A stretch of 64,000 nucleotides of DNA from Flammulina velutipes (GCA_011800155.1 CM022373.1:806001-870000), one strand, 5' to 3'. Shown: positions 32,867-43,646, numbered from the stretch's first letter. Notes: generated from the sequence alone by a model not told the origin. Made by a program: numbers and translations.

Positions 32867-34216
32867 ATGACATACAACGGAGAGGTCAAAAGTGCTATCA
32901 GCCGTATCCGCTCCGCCCTCAAACATGAATCCTTCACAAGTGGCACTTGCAAGGTCCCCGTGGAACACTGCGAGCTATATTACAAGTCGACTTCGTTCGT
33001 CCTTGCCCAGTCATCGTCTCACCTTCCATCGCTAACCTTTTTTGTCCCTTGCAGAAAAGACGCCAAGTTCTTGAATCTGGCAAAGGCCACAAACGACGAA
33101 CTTGAGGAACTCATTTCGGCCTGCGATGCAGCTCCTTTCGGACGAGGCAGCGAGACTGTGCTTGACGAAAGCTATCGTAAAGCCCTCAAGCTCGACTTGT
33201 CTCAATTCTCCATGCCGTTCGAGCTAGCCAGTACGGAAATCCTTCACAAGATCCAACAAGACCTCGTCGAGACGGACAATGTCCTTCGGCGCAGGATCCG
33301 TGCTGATCCATACACGCTCAATATCTACGGTCAGGAGCTCTCATCTCTCCACCCATATATCTCTCTCATTTATTCATTGGCAGACAAGGGAGCATTCTTC
33401 AAACCCCATCAAGACACACCGCGCGCTGAAAATATGTTCGGGTCCCTCATCGTCATCTTCCCCACGCCACACGACGGTGGGAACTTCAGCCTTTCCTCTG
33501 GGGACCAGAAATGGTTCTTTGACGGTTCCAAGATGTTGTCTGCGAGTACCCCCGATGCGCCGGAAGTCGCGTATGTCGCGTTCTACAGCGACACGACGCA
33601 TGAAGTGCTGCCCGTTACCTCTGGATGTCGCATTACGTTGACGTACAACCTCTACTTTGAGACGGCTGCCGACATGCCTGTGGCGTCGACTAGCGAGAAG
33701 TACGAGGTTGTGCGCAGCGCGCTCAAGGAGGTTGTCGACGACCCGGTGGCATTCCCCGCTAATGGCATGCTCTGTTTTGGTTTGTCGCATCAGTACTCCG
33801 TCAGACGTAAAGCGAGTAAGGCAATGAGGTCCTATGGGCCCCATTGCTCGATGGACGAAGGACCTGGGGCTGCCTACAGCCTTGCGGAGCTCGCGGGATT
33901 CTTGAAAGGCAGCGACGCGCTGATTTACAAAGTCTGCAAAGACCTTGGGCTCAATATCGCTGTCAAGTCGTTTTACACCCACAAAGACTATAAAGATGAT
34001 TATACCGAGGGCGAGGCGAAGGAGGTTGAGACAAGGGCGCATTACATTGGGTCGGATTTCATCGAGGACACTTCTAATCAGTTCGAAAATACGTGGGATA
34101 TATATGATTCGCCGGGGTTGAGGCAGATTGAGGAATTTCGGGGTGGCAGGGGTTTAGAGGAGAAGGTTTCCCATTTGCCGGTCGTTTGGGTTACTGAGAT
34201 GTCTGCTCGGAATTGA
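32867..34216 (+). CDS. 2-oxoglutarate/Fe(II) oxygenase, copy A, with early stop
   Basis: Prolyl-4-hydroxylase-like Fe(II)/2OG oxygenase of a family expanded in Agaricomycetes. Iron ligands are HxD in KPHQDTPRAENMFGS and the distal His in SDTTHEVLPV; the 2OG-binding Arg is in SGCRITLTYNLYF. Substrate unknown. The frame ends at TGA (34214-34216), where copy B has GAG. The same frame then stays open for 28 more codons to TAG at 34301-34303, encoding the family's usual end (YGDVCLVVERE), so this copy has lost or can only read through to its last strand. Both introns (32995-33054, 60 nt; 33330-33383, 54 nt) are frame-neutral without stops. It is the upstream half of a tandem duplication with copy B. 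Confidence 0.75.
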   Translation: MTYNGEVKSAISRIRSALKHESFTSGTCKVPVEHCELYYKSTSFVLAQSSSHLPSLTFFVPCRKDAKFLNLAKATNDELEELISACDAAPFGRGSETVLDESYRKALKLDLSQFSMPFELASTEILHKIQQDLVETDNVLRRRIRADPYTLNIYGQELSSLHPYISLIYSLADKGAFFKPHQDTPRAENMFGSLIVIFPTPHDGGNFSLSSGDQKWFFDGSKMLSASTPDAPEVAYVAFYSDTTHEVLPVTSGCRITLTYNLYFETAADMPVASTSEKYEVVRSALKEVVDDPVAFPANGMLCFGLSHQYSVRRKASKAMRSYGPHCSMDEGPGAAYSLAELAGFLKGSDALIYKVCKDLGLNIAVKSFYTHKDYKDDYTEGEAKEVETRAHYIGSDFIEDTSNQFENTWDIYDSPGLRQIEEFRGGRGLEEKVSHLPVVWVTEMSARN

Positions 34217-34375
34217 GTACGGACGGCGTATGCTACTTATGGGAATTACGCGTCTATCGATTTCGCGTATGGGGATGTTTGCCTGGTTGTAGAACGCGAG
34301 TAGTAGTAATCTCATGTCATGACGCATCTGTTTGTGTGAGCCAAACATTTGGTTTCTCTTACTACCACCACGACG

Positions 34376-34436
34376 ATGCGGGGCCTTGGAGTCACTCTGC
34401 ACGTTTGTACTTTCTCTCTGAAAGGACGATACAGCA
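34376..34436 (+). pseudogene. Duplicated 5' fragment of the glucosidase II alpha gene
   Basis: Downstream of copy A, the sequence GATGCGGGGCCTTGGAGT and what follows match the start of the glucosidase II gene (GATATGCGTGGCCTCGGAGT at 36220), as does the 90 bp before it (CATGACGCAT(C/T)TGTTTGTGTGAGCC). About 60 bp corresponding to the signal-peptide codons is recognisable before similarity ends. The 331 bp between copies A and B hold this relic and the copy B promoter. Confidence 0.75.
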
Positions 34437-34634
34437 TGTAAGCTTGGAACAACACTGATAATTCAGGCTGAGTCGACGTAGACGGTGAATCTATGTATTC
34501 GCGGATATATTATGGTGTCGATGGGAGGCGACCGTGGTCAGCCACAGCCACAATTGTATTGTTCACCAGCATGATCGACAACGTGGCGCCATTTGACTCC
34601 TAAAAGCATCGTCTCTGGAACTTGAGCTTGAAGA

Positions 34635-36147
34635 ATGAATCTAGCTAAGGTTCTGGGTCGAAACGTTCCACGCTTTGTGGTATCCCGCTCTCTTTGTCGA
34701 GAGCAATTGTGCTTTCTATCAACAGCAAAGGCTGGAAAAGTGGAATATAAGCCAGAGGTGAAAAATGCTATCAGCCGGATTCGCTCCGCTCTCAAGTACG
34801 AATCCTTCACGAGCGGCACTTGCAAAATCCCGGTGGAACACTGTGACTTGTATTACAAGTCGACGGTATCTTCGTTCGTGCTTCTCCAACGTTCGGTCCG
34901 AGCATCTAACTCTTCTCCTTTAGAGAGGAATCCAAGTCTCTGAATCTCGCAAAGGCCACAGACGAGCAACTGGCCAAACTCATTTCGACCTGCGACGAGG
35001 CGCCATTTGGACGAGGGACTGAGACTGTGCTTGACGAAAGCTATCGTAAAGCGCTCAAGCTCGACTTGTCGCAATTCTCGATGCCGTTTGAACTCGCCAA
35101 TACCGACATCCTTCAGAAGATACAACAAGACCTCGTTGAAACGGATGCCGCGCTCCGACGCAGGATTCGTGCTGAGCCTTACAAGCTCAATATCTATGGT
35201 AAGCACGGCCTGCTTTTCCTCTGACAGTCAATCCATCATTTCTGTTAGACAAGGGCGCGTTCTTCAAAGCACATCAAGATACCCCTCGTGCTGAAAATAT
35301 GTTTGGATCCCTCGTTGTCATTTTCCCCACTCCCCACGAGGGTGGGAATTTTATCCTGTCGTCCGGAGACGAGAAATGGTCGTTCGATGGCCACAAGATG
35401 TTGTCTTCAAGTACCCCTGATGTGCCAGAAGTCGCATACATAGCGTTCTACAGTGATACGAAACATGAAGTGCTGCCCGTTACCTCTGGATGTCGCATTA
35501 CGTTGACATACAACCTCTACTTTGAGACGGCCGCCAACCTCCCTGTGGCGTCGACTAGTGACAAGTATGAGGTTGTGCACAATGCGCTCAAGGAGGTCGT
35601 CAATGACCGAAAAGCGTTCCCCGCTGATGGCATGCTCTGCTTTGGCCTCGCTCACCAGTATACCATCGGGCGCACAGATCGAGAGAAACCACGCTATGGG
35701 CAAAAGACTCGGAAGGACGATGGGCTCGGAACGGCCTACAGACTTGCGGAGCTCGCGGGATTCTTGAAAGGAAGTGATGCGCTGATTTACAGAGTTTGCA
35801 AGGATCTTGGGCTCGACGTCGCTGTCAAGTCGTACTATGACCACGGAGACTATACTCATAAGCAAGACTGGGGAGAGGCACACTACATTGGGTCAGATTT
35901 CATTGAGGATAGTGAGTACGTCTTTGAGGACCCGTGGGAAGTATACGATTTGCCCGGGGTGAAGAAGATTGAAGAATTTCGGGGCGAGGGTTCAGACAAG
36001 ACGAAGATTAGCGATGTACCAGTGATGTGGGTGACTGAGATGTCCGTTTCCAATGAGGTACGGACAGCTTACCCTGCTTATGGGAACGAACCGTCTCTCG
36101 GTTATGCGTATGGAGATGTTTGCATTGTTGCGCAGAGGCGCAAGTAG
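34635..36147 (+). CDS. 2-oxoglutarate/Fe(II) oxygenase, copy B
   Basis: Same family as copies A, C and D: KAHQDTPRAENMFGS (HxD), SDTKHEVLPV (distal His) and SGCRITLTYNLYF (2OG Arg), ending YGDVCIVAQRRK, so it is full length. Intron 1 begins GTTCGT and intron 2 GTAAGCACGG. The first 34 residues differ from the others: MNLAKVLGRNVPRFVVSRSL, Arg-rich without acids before Glu23, and compatible with a mitochondrial presequence. The shared domain begins at VEYKPEVKNAISRIRSALK. The 5' half through about 35395 closely matches copy D, including intron 2, whereas the 3' half matches copy A. It lies 75 bp upstream of the glucosidase II start codon. Confidence 0.85.
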
Positions 36148-36221
36148 TAATCTTATATCATGACGCATTTGTTTGTGTGAGCCAAACATTGAACGTGTTC
36201 TCTTACCACCACGGCGTTGAT

Positions 36222-39200
36222 ATGCGTGGCCTCGGAGTGCTCTGCGCACTTGTACTTGCTCTTTTAGCGGACGATGCGCGCGCTGTGAAAGCAAACGACT
36301 TTAAAACTTGCGACAAGGCTGGCTTCTGTCGACGAGGACGCGCGCTTTCTGCACGGGCCAAGGACGCCGGCTCGTCGTGGAAATCACCGTACTCGGTCGA
36401 CGCGTCGTCGGTCTCGATATCATCGACAGACGCATCTGCGACGGCCGCCGTCAAGTCAGCGCTCTATCCCGACATCAAATTCGAGCTCGAAGTGAGGGTT
36501 CATGAGGACGGCGTCGTGCGCGTGCGGATGGACGAGAAAGACGGCCTCAGGAAGCGCTACGACGAGGCGGCATCGTGGGCCCTCGTTGAGGAGCCAAAGA
36601 TCAGCGACACCGTAAAGTGGACGGCGACGAAGAAGGCCCTCCAAGCATCCTACGCCGACATCAAGGTCGTCGTCACGTACGAACCCCTCAAGATTGCCCT
36701 TCTCCGGAATGGAAAGGAACAGATTGTGTTAAACGAGCGCGGCCTCTTGCATATGGAGCATTTCCGAACAAAGGCATCCCCGCCAGCTGTCGTCGAAGGC
36801 GAAGGCGAGGAAGCCCAGGCTGCCATTGTCGAAGAGAATCCGCGCGCATGGTTCGAAGGCGAAGAGGAAGATGCTTACTGGGACGAAAAGTTCAACACCT
36901 GGACAGACTCGAAACCCAAAGGTATGTATATCATGACACTCTCAACATTCACTTACTTCTACGTAGGCCCCGAGTCGCTCTCTATTGACATCACTTTCCC
37001 CAACCACGGAACAGTCTACGGCATCCCTCAACGCGCTACACATCTCGCGCTACCCTCCACTGCTGGTGAGGACCCAACGTTCACCGATCCATATCGCCTC
37101 TACAACGCAGACGTTTTCGAATACCTCGCATCGTCTCCCATGTCCCTCTATGGCTCCATCCCTCTCATGCATGCACACTCTTCCGACTCAACCGTCGCTG
37201 TTTTTGATGCCGTTGCTTCTGAAACTTGGATAGATTTGTACCATGCCAACGCAAAATCTTCAAACACTCACTGGGTATCAGAGTCTGGCATCTTCGACCT
37301 GTTTCTCATCCCAGGACCAACTCCCGCTGACATCTTCTCCCAATATGCGCGCTTGACCGGTACCACTCCTCTCCCAGCTCAATGGAGCTTGGGGTACCAC
37401 CAATGCAGATGGAACTATGTCAACTCTGACGACGTCCGTACCGTGCAGAAGCGATTCGACGAGGAGGACATGCCTGTCGACGTTTTCTGGCTCGATATTG
37501 AGTACGCTGACGAGCACAAGTACTTCATGTGGGATGACAAGACTTTCCCTGACCCCGTAGAAATGACAAACGAGGTCGCTGCTGTCGGGCGCAAAATGGT
37601 CGTTATCGTCGACCCGCATCTCAAGCGCTCCTCCAACTATCCCGTCTATCAGGAGGCTTCCCAGCTCCAAATTTTGGTCAAGCCCAAGAGCGGAGACGGA
37701 GAGTACGAAGGATGGTGTTGGTCTGGAAGCAGCTCGTGGATTGATTTCTTCAACCCTGCTTCGTGGGAGTGGTGGAAGGGTGTTTTCAAGTTCGATCGCA
37801 AGGACGGCGAAGGTTGGTCATGGACACAGAGCAATGATGCCGTCCACATTTGGAATGATATGAACGAGGTATGGATGTCGTTTCCAACGGGGAATTTGAG
37901 CTGACAGTCAACCAGCCATCAGTGTTTAATGGTCCAGAAATTACGATGCCAAAGGACAACGTCCACTATGGCGGCTGGGAACATCGTGACGTTCACAACA
38001 TCAACGGCATGCTTTTCGTACGCAAATCCTTCCATTTTATAGCGTCATTCCTAAATCTCATGCAGCATAACCTCACCTCGCAAGCTGTGAAAGAACGTAC
38101 ATCACCTCACAAGAGACCTTTCGTCCTGACTCGATCGATTTATGCTGGCTCACAGCGCTTTGGTGCGATGTGGACTGGTGATAACCTTGGAACATGGGAA
38201 CATATGACCGTCGGTCTGCAAATGGTGCTTGCTAACGGCATTGCTGGAATGTCCTATTCTGGCTGTATGTTCCATTATCCGAAAATTGAGCTTGCACTTA
38301 CTAAGCTTATGTTCAGCGGACGTTGGTGGATTCTTCGGCAACCCCGAACCCGATATGCTTGTTCGATGGTATCAACTTGGCGCCTTCAACCCATTCTTCC
38401 GGGCGCATGCGCACTTGGACACGAAGAGGCGTGAGCCATTCCTTCTTGACGAGCCATATAAGAGCATGGTTAAGGACATGCTGCGCTTGAGGTATACGCT
38501 CCTTCCGCTATGGTATACTACCTTCTGGGAGGCATCGAGAACTGGCATGCCCGTCCTCAGGTAGGCAATTTGCACAAGCCTTATCTTATCCATGACTGAA
38601 TGACGTGTGTAGACCGCAATATGTCATGTTCCCCAAGGACTCTCATGGATTTGCGATGGACGACCAGTTCTACGTGGGAGACAGCTTACTTGTCAAGCCC
38701 GTTACGCAGAAGGACGTCACCGAAACCACCGTATATCTCGCTGAGGACCAGGTCTACTACGACTACTTTACCTCTGCGCCATATGCTGGTTCTGCCAAGG
38801 GCAAGACGCACACTATTCCAGTCGACCTCGATACTCTCCCTCTGTTCATCCGCGGTGGATCCGTTATCTCAACACGAGAGCGTCCACGTCGTTCGGCGCC
38901 GTTAATGGCCTACGATCCGTTCACACTGCGTGTGGCCCTCGCCAAGGATGGATACACTGCTTCTGGCGAGTTGTACTTGGACAACGGGGAGACATACGAC
39001 TACGAGAACGGAGATTATGTCTGGAGGAGATTTGTAGCGGAGAAGAGTGGGAAGAAGGGTCTGAGGATTAAGAGTGAGAGGGCAGGTGGAGAGGCGAAAG
39101 AGTTTGAGGAGTCGCTCAGGGATAAGGAGGTGAGGGTGGAGAGGGTTGTCGTTCTTGGGTTTGGGAAGAAGCCTAAAGCGGTGAAGATTGGAGATAAGGA

Positions 39201-39291
39201 TGCTACATGGGAGTATGAGGATGGGATGTTATCGATTAAAGATCCGAAGGTGTTAGTTGTGGACGATTGGAGTATTGTGGTGGAAGTATGA
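36222..39291 (+). CDS. Glucosidase II catalytic alpha subunit (GH31)
   Basis: ER enzyme (yeast ROT2, human GANAB) that trims the two inner glucoses from N-glycans in the calnexin cycle. A signal peptide ([21 protein letters not shown]) is followed by the family start [13 protein letters not shown]. The GH31 core includes [39 protein letters not shown], the nucleophile motif [16 protein letters not shown] split by an intron at about 37869-37913, [15 protein letters not shown], and [20 protein letters not shown] with [12 protein letters not shown]. The C-terminal domain runs to 39291. All active-site signatures are intact. About six introns. It lies in the middle of four 2OG oxygenase paralogues, with B and A upstream and C and D downstream. 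Confidence 0.93.
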
Positions 39292-39404
39292 AGTATCTAG
39301 ATTCTATCATACTGGCAGTCAATAGAACGACGACAAATGCCTTCTCTCAGCCTCGGTTAGATTCTTATGAATTATTCATCATACGTATAGGAAATATCCG
39401 AATG

Positions 39405-40818
39405 TCACAGATAAAATATCCTTCCCGAGTCATGCCTTTGAACAAGGAGACAGACATCTCCATATACAAAATCGACTGACGCTGCGTTCCCATGGGCGAG
39501 ATACGCGGAGCGCAATCTGTTGCCTTTCGACTTTGGAGTAATCCATGTAGAGAAAATCTCGTTGTCCCTCCATGTACCAACCTTCGTGAACCCATGTCGA
39601 TACAAGTCAGTAGTACTCTCGATCCTACGATCTGCATGATCTAAGTCCCCAATGAACCTCGAGCCAATATAAAATTCCTCGACTGTGTCATCGTCGTAAT
39701 GACAGTAGTCACAATCCCTGTAGAAGGCCCTGAGACTGACGTCGAGGCCCATGTCTTCGCATACAGCGTAGACGAGCGCGTCGCTACCTTTCAAATGCCC
39801 TTCCAGATCCTCGAGGTAATACCCCGCTCCACTGTTCTTTTCCTCGTCCTTCGTGAGGGAATATTGGTGCGCAAGGCCGAAGCAGAGTACGTTACTAACG
39901 GGAAAAGCCTCTTTGTCGTCGATGATCTCTGCGAGAGCGTCGTACACCACTTTGTATCTCTCATCCTTCGCCTGGGCTGGGTAGGCTGTATCCTCGAAGT
40001 AGAGATTGTAGGTGAGGGTGATGCGGCATCCGGATATGACGGGGAGGACTTCGTGGGTGGTGTCACTGTAGAATGCGACGAATGCGACTTCTGGTGCATC
40101 GGGGGTGCTGGCTGATAGCATCTTGGAGCCATCAAAGGACCACTGCTCGCCCTCGGATGAGAGAATCAAAGCTCCGCCTTCGTGTGGCGTGGGAAAGATC
40201 ACGACGAGAGAACCAAACATGTTCTTTGCCCGTGGCGTATCTTGATGCGCCTTGAAGAACGCACCTTGGTCTACATATCATGGTCAATGTGTATGGTTTC
40301 AGAGAGAGAAAATAAGAGCCCATTACCGTAGATATTGAGCTTATATGGCTCAGCACGAACTCTGCGTCGAAGCGCGACATCCGTCTTGACGAGATCTTGT
40401 TGAATCTTTTGTAGGATATCGGTATTAGCGAGTTCGAACGGCATCGAGAACTGTGACAAATCCAGCTTGAGGGCTTTACGAAAGCTTTCATCGAAGACTG
40501 TCTTGCTCCCTCGTCCAAACGGCGCAGCGTCGCAGGCTGAGATGAGTTTGATGAGGTCCTCATCTGAGGCTTTAACCAGATTCAATCGATTCAGAGTCGG
40601 GCAACTATAGATATATCTAGTCAACTGCGAGTTTGGAGGTCAAGGAAAATCACGAACGATTCAGGAGTGCTTGATTCGAAGTAAAGGTCGCAATGTTCCA
40701 CTGGCACCTTGAAAGTGCCGCTGGTGAACGATTCCTGTTTGAGAGCAGATCGGATTCGCTCAATGGCTGGATGCATGATAATGTTGGCCTCAGAGGGCGG
40801 CACGGACAAAAATGGCAC
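39405..40818 (-). CDS. 2-oxoglutarate/Fe(II) oxygenase, copy C
   Basis: Inverted member of the family, convergent with glucosidase II. Exon 1 (from 40818) reads IIMHPAIERIRSALKQESFT and VPVEHCDLYFESS. A GTTCGT intron joins to SCPTLNRLNLVKASDEDL. Iron ligands lie in KAHQDTPRAKNMFGS and SDTTHEVLPV; the Arg is in SGCRITLTYNLYF. The internal acidic segment is shortened, and the C-terminus has a copy-specific tail, QRHDSGRIFYL. The start could also be the internal Met before HPAIERIRS. It shares a 626-bp divergent promoter with copy D. More diverged from A, B and D than they are from one another. Confidence 0.83.
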
Positions 40819-40912
40819 GTCGGAGTCTCCAATAAGGAAAGGCGGGAATTGGGATGAGTCATAATATTGTTCGGCGACTCGGACCGATACTGGGCCATTT
40901 TTTTAAACCATT

Positions 40913-41058
40913 GCTTTGTGCTCTGCTTTCAACACCTTCGCAGCTTTGTGCTTGAGATAAACCAGGACCTGACTTTTCTTCGACTCTTAATAGTATCTGA
41001 ACCAGTCGAACTCAAGTGTCACTCGATCCCGCCCTTTTTACGTATGTTACTACACAGA
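40913..41058. repeat. Direct repeat unit 1 in the copy C/D divergent promoter
   Basis: About 145 bp that recurs at 41200-41352, with shared blocks CTCTGCTTTCAA, GAACC(A/T)G and the well-conserved end CCCGCCCT(T/C)TTTACGTATG followed by CACACAGA-like sequence. Lies between the divergent starts of copies C (40818) and D (41445). Confidence 0.6.
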
Positions 41059-41199
41059 AGTCCTGGCGGTGCCGCGCCAAGTCAGGCTGTAGCAACACTA
41101 TGCTATCAGAGTCTCAATGAAAGGCGGGGTGAGTCATGTTCAGATTGTTCGAATCGGGGCGTTTTCGACCTTTCCTTTCTATTTGACCGTCTTTCGAAT

Positions 41200-41352
41200 G
41201 TGCTGAGCTCTGCTTTCAATACTTTCCGTGCTTTGCATCTGATCTGAACCTGGAACTGGCTCGCTTTTGACTATTGATATTCAACATCAACTAAACTTGC
41301 CGGATTCGACTGTGACTCGGTCCCGCCCTCTTTACGTATGTTGCCACACAGA
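41200..41352. repeat. Direct repeat unit 2 in the copy C/D divergent promoter
   Basis: Second unit of the promoter repeat. It ends about 50 bp before the TATA box of copy D. The conserved ACGTATG-containing end suggests a duplicated regulatory element (inference). Confidence 0.6.
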
Positions 41353-41400
41353 TGGCGCACGTCGGTAGCGGGCATCGGACTTTGAAATCCGTGGATGCAT

Positions 41401-41408
41401 TATAAGAA
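41401..41408 (+). promoter_or_regulatory. TATA box of 2OG oxygenase copy D
   Basis: TATAAGAA located 44 bp before the ATG at 41445, directly downstream of the second promoter repeat. Confidence 0.5.
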
Positions 41409-41444
41409 GGATACCAGCGCTTAATAACTTTTCACTATCCCACC

Positions 41445-42809
41445 ATGACGGACTTACACCCAGCTATCACTCGCATCCGTTCTGCTCTCAAGCAAGAGTC
41501 CTTCACCAGCGGCACTTGCAGGGTCCCCCTGGAACACTGTGAACTGTATTACAAGTCAACTCCGTTCGTACTCGCCCAGCCATGGTTTCAATCTACATCA
41601 TTAACCCTGTTCATCCTATAGAGACGACGCCAAGTTCTTGAATCTCGCAAAGGCCACAGACGAGCAGCTCGCCCAACTTATTTCGGCGTGCGATGCAGCG
41701 CCATTTGGACGAGGGACCGAGACTGTGCTTGACGAAAGCTATCGTAAAGCTCTCAAGCTCGACTTGTCGCAGTTCTCGATGCCGTTTGAACTCGCCAATA
41801 CCGACATTCTTCAGAAGATACAACAAGACCTCGTCGAGACGGATACCTCGCTCCGACGCAGGATTCGTGCTGAGCCTTACAAGCTCAATATCTATGGTAA
41901 GCACGGCCTGTTTTTCCTCTGACAGCCGATTCTTCATTTCTGTTAGACAAGGGCGCGTTCTTCAAAGCACATCAAGATACCCCTCGTGCCGAAAGCATGT
42001 TTGGATCCCTCGTTGTCATTTTCCCCACTCCCCACGAGGGTGGGAATTTCATCCTGTCGTCCGAAGACGAGCAATGGTCTTTCGATGGCCCCAAGATGCT
42101 CGCAGCTAGCACTCCCGCTGCGCCGGAAGTCGCCTACATTGCGTTCTACAGCGACACCACCCACGAAGTCTTGCCCGTCATATCTGGGTGCCGCATCACC
42201 TTGACATACAACCTGTACTTCGAGACCGCCGCTAACGCCTCTGGAATGGCGTCGGCAACTAACGAAAAGTACGACGTCGTTCGCCGTGCTCTGCAGGAAA
42301 TTGTCGATGACAATGACACTTTCCCAGCCAAAGGGATCCTTTGTTTCGGCTTGGCACATCAGTACTCCATCGCGCGGCGAGGGGCCAACAAAACAGCTTT
42401 CGATCTCTCTGAGCTCGCCCAATTCTTGAAAGGCAGCGATGCCTTGATTTACAGTGTCTGCAAAGATTTGGGCCTTGAAGTGGCTCTCAAGGCTTTCTAT
42501 ACCAACGTCCAGGATGACTACGAGGTTGACAGCGATGGCAAATACTCTTACCTTAGAATCAAGGAATACTACGTCGCCTCGGATTTTATCCCAGACCACA
42601 GTTATCAGGTTGAGGAAAGACGCGAACTGTACAGGGGGTTGAAGAAGATTGGGACCTCGAAGGAAACGAAGAGCCGTTTGGTTTGGGTCACGGCCAAGTC
42701 CACTTTCAATCGAGTTGGGTCGTCTTACCTTGCGTATGGGAATGATGCCTCTCTGGAGCATACCTATGGAGATGTCTGCCTTGTCGTTCAAAGGCGCTCA
42801 CGTAAATAA
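41445..42809 (+). CDS. 2-oxoglutarate/Fe(II) oxygenase, copy D
   Basis: The start MTDLHPAITRIRSALKQESF leads into CRVPLEHCELYYKSTP. Intron 1 (GTTCGT...CTATAG) restores DDAKFLNLAKATDEQLAQLI. Intron 2 (GTAAGCACGG...TGTTAG) precedes DKGAFFKAHQDTPRAESMFG. Iron ligands HQD and the distal His in SDTTHEVLPV, and the Arg in SGCRITLTYNLYF, are intact. The C-terminus, YGDVCLVVQRRSRK, is full length. The middle has a copy-specific acidic stretch (NVQDDYEVDSDGKYSY). Exons 2 and 3 up to about 42095 and intron 2 are nearly identical to copy B, while the rest is clearly more different. Substrate unknown. Confidence 0.86.
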
Positions 42810-43243
42810 GTTCTTCTCATCTTTGTGTTACAAAATACAAGCAATGCCAACTACAGATTGCGCCAGATCAGTCCCGCTGGGCTGACTGGACAGATGGGCT
42901 GAATATGTTGCGCCGCGACAGAGATTGGATTGAAGATCAAACTTTTGGGTGAGTTTTGTGAGTATGTGCACTGGGGTTGGGAACTTATCGTCCATTCCCT
43001 AGATCTTTCTGGGGAGAGGGTTGAAATACCAAGTGGACTGACGACGGGGTCGCCTCCCACAAATAGCGATTTCTTTTTCTCTGACTTGTAAAATTCGTTG
43101 TATTCTTTTTATGATGTAAGTAAATATACCTGGAAGAGTGTACCACATCCAAGACGCCGCCTGTATTCATTGACTTGAAGCTGGGAAGTAAGCTTTCAAG
43201 TAATTTCTACCATGTCATCAAATCCTTGCCTCTTACCATCATC
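42810..43243. other. Intergenic region downstream of copy D
   Basis: About 430 bp without a supported gene; short open frames on the minus strand have no recognisable content. Confidence 0.3.
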
Positions 43244-43366
43244 ATGTCTCTCAAATTTTGGAAACCTGGTGCCGTCGAGCCAGGAAGTACCCTCGATGAA
43301 CCGGACTGGCTAGTGGAACATGGAATGGGATACCAAGAAAAGCGTCGTACAGCGGCAACGCATTAA
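43244..43366 (+). pseudogene. Orphan 5' fragment resembling a DHX35-type RNA helicase
   Basis: A 40-codon frame beginning MSLKFWKPGAVEPGSTLDEP. This opening closely resembles what I recall of the extreme N-terminus of fungal and animal DHX35 DEAH-box helicases (KFW(K/R)PG...PG). It ends at TAA after KRRTAATH with no helicase motif behind it before the AP-1 gene at 43647. Most likely a duplicated first exon left without its gene. The resemblance is short, so chance cannot be excluded. Confidence 0.4.
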
Positions 43367-43646
43367 TTGATTAAATGCCTCGTACAAAGTATCAAGATAG
43401 CTGATACCATAATCCAGACGAGCTCTGAACAAATTAGTTTGGGTTGATGCGGTTTCTGGACTTTGGCAGCTCAACCACAGTAGATTGATCCATTTGAACG
43501 AGGTAAAACTCGTGAATAGTAGTAGGTGTAAATCGTCTCGAAACGATACTTACTGGATTATCACCACTGGCGTTGAGTGATTCAAAATGGAAGGTGCACG
43601 TGGCTGTACGCTCGACCTGAACTACTACCACGACTAACTCGTCGAC

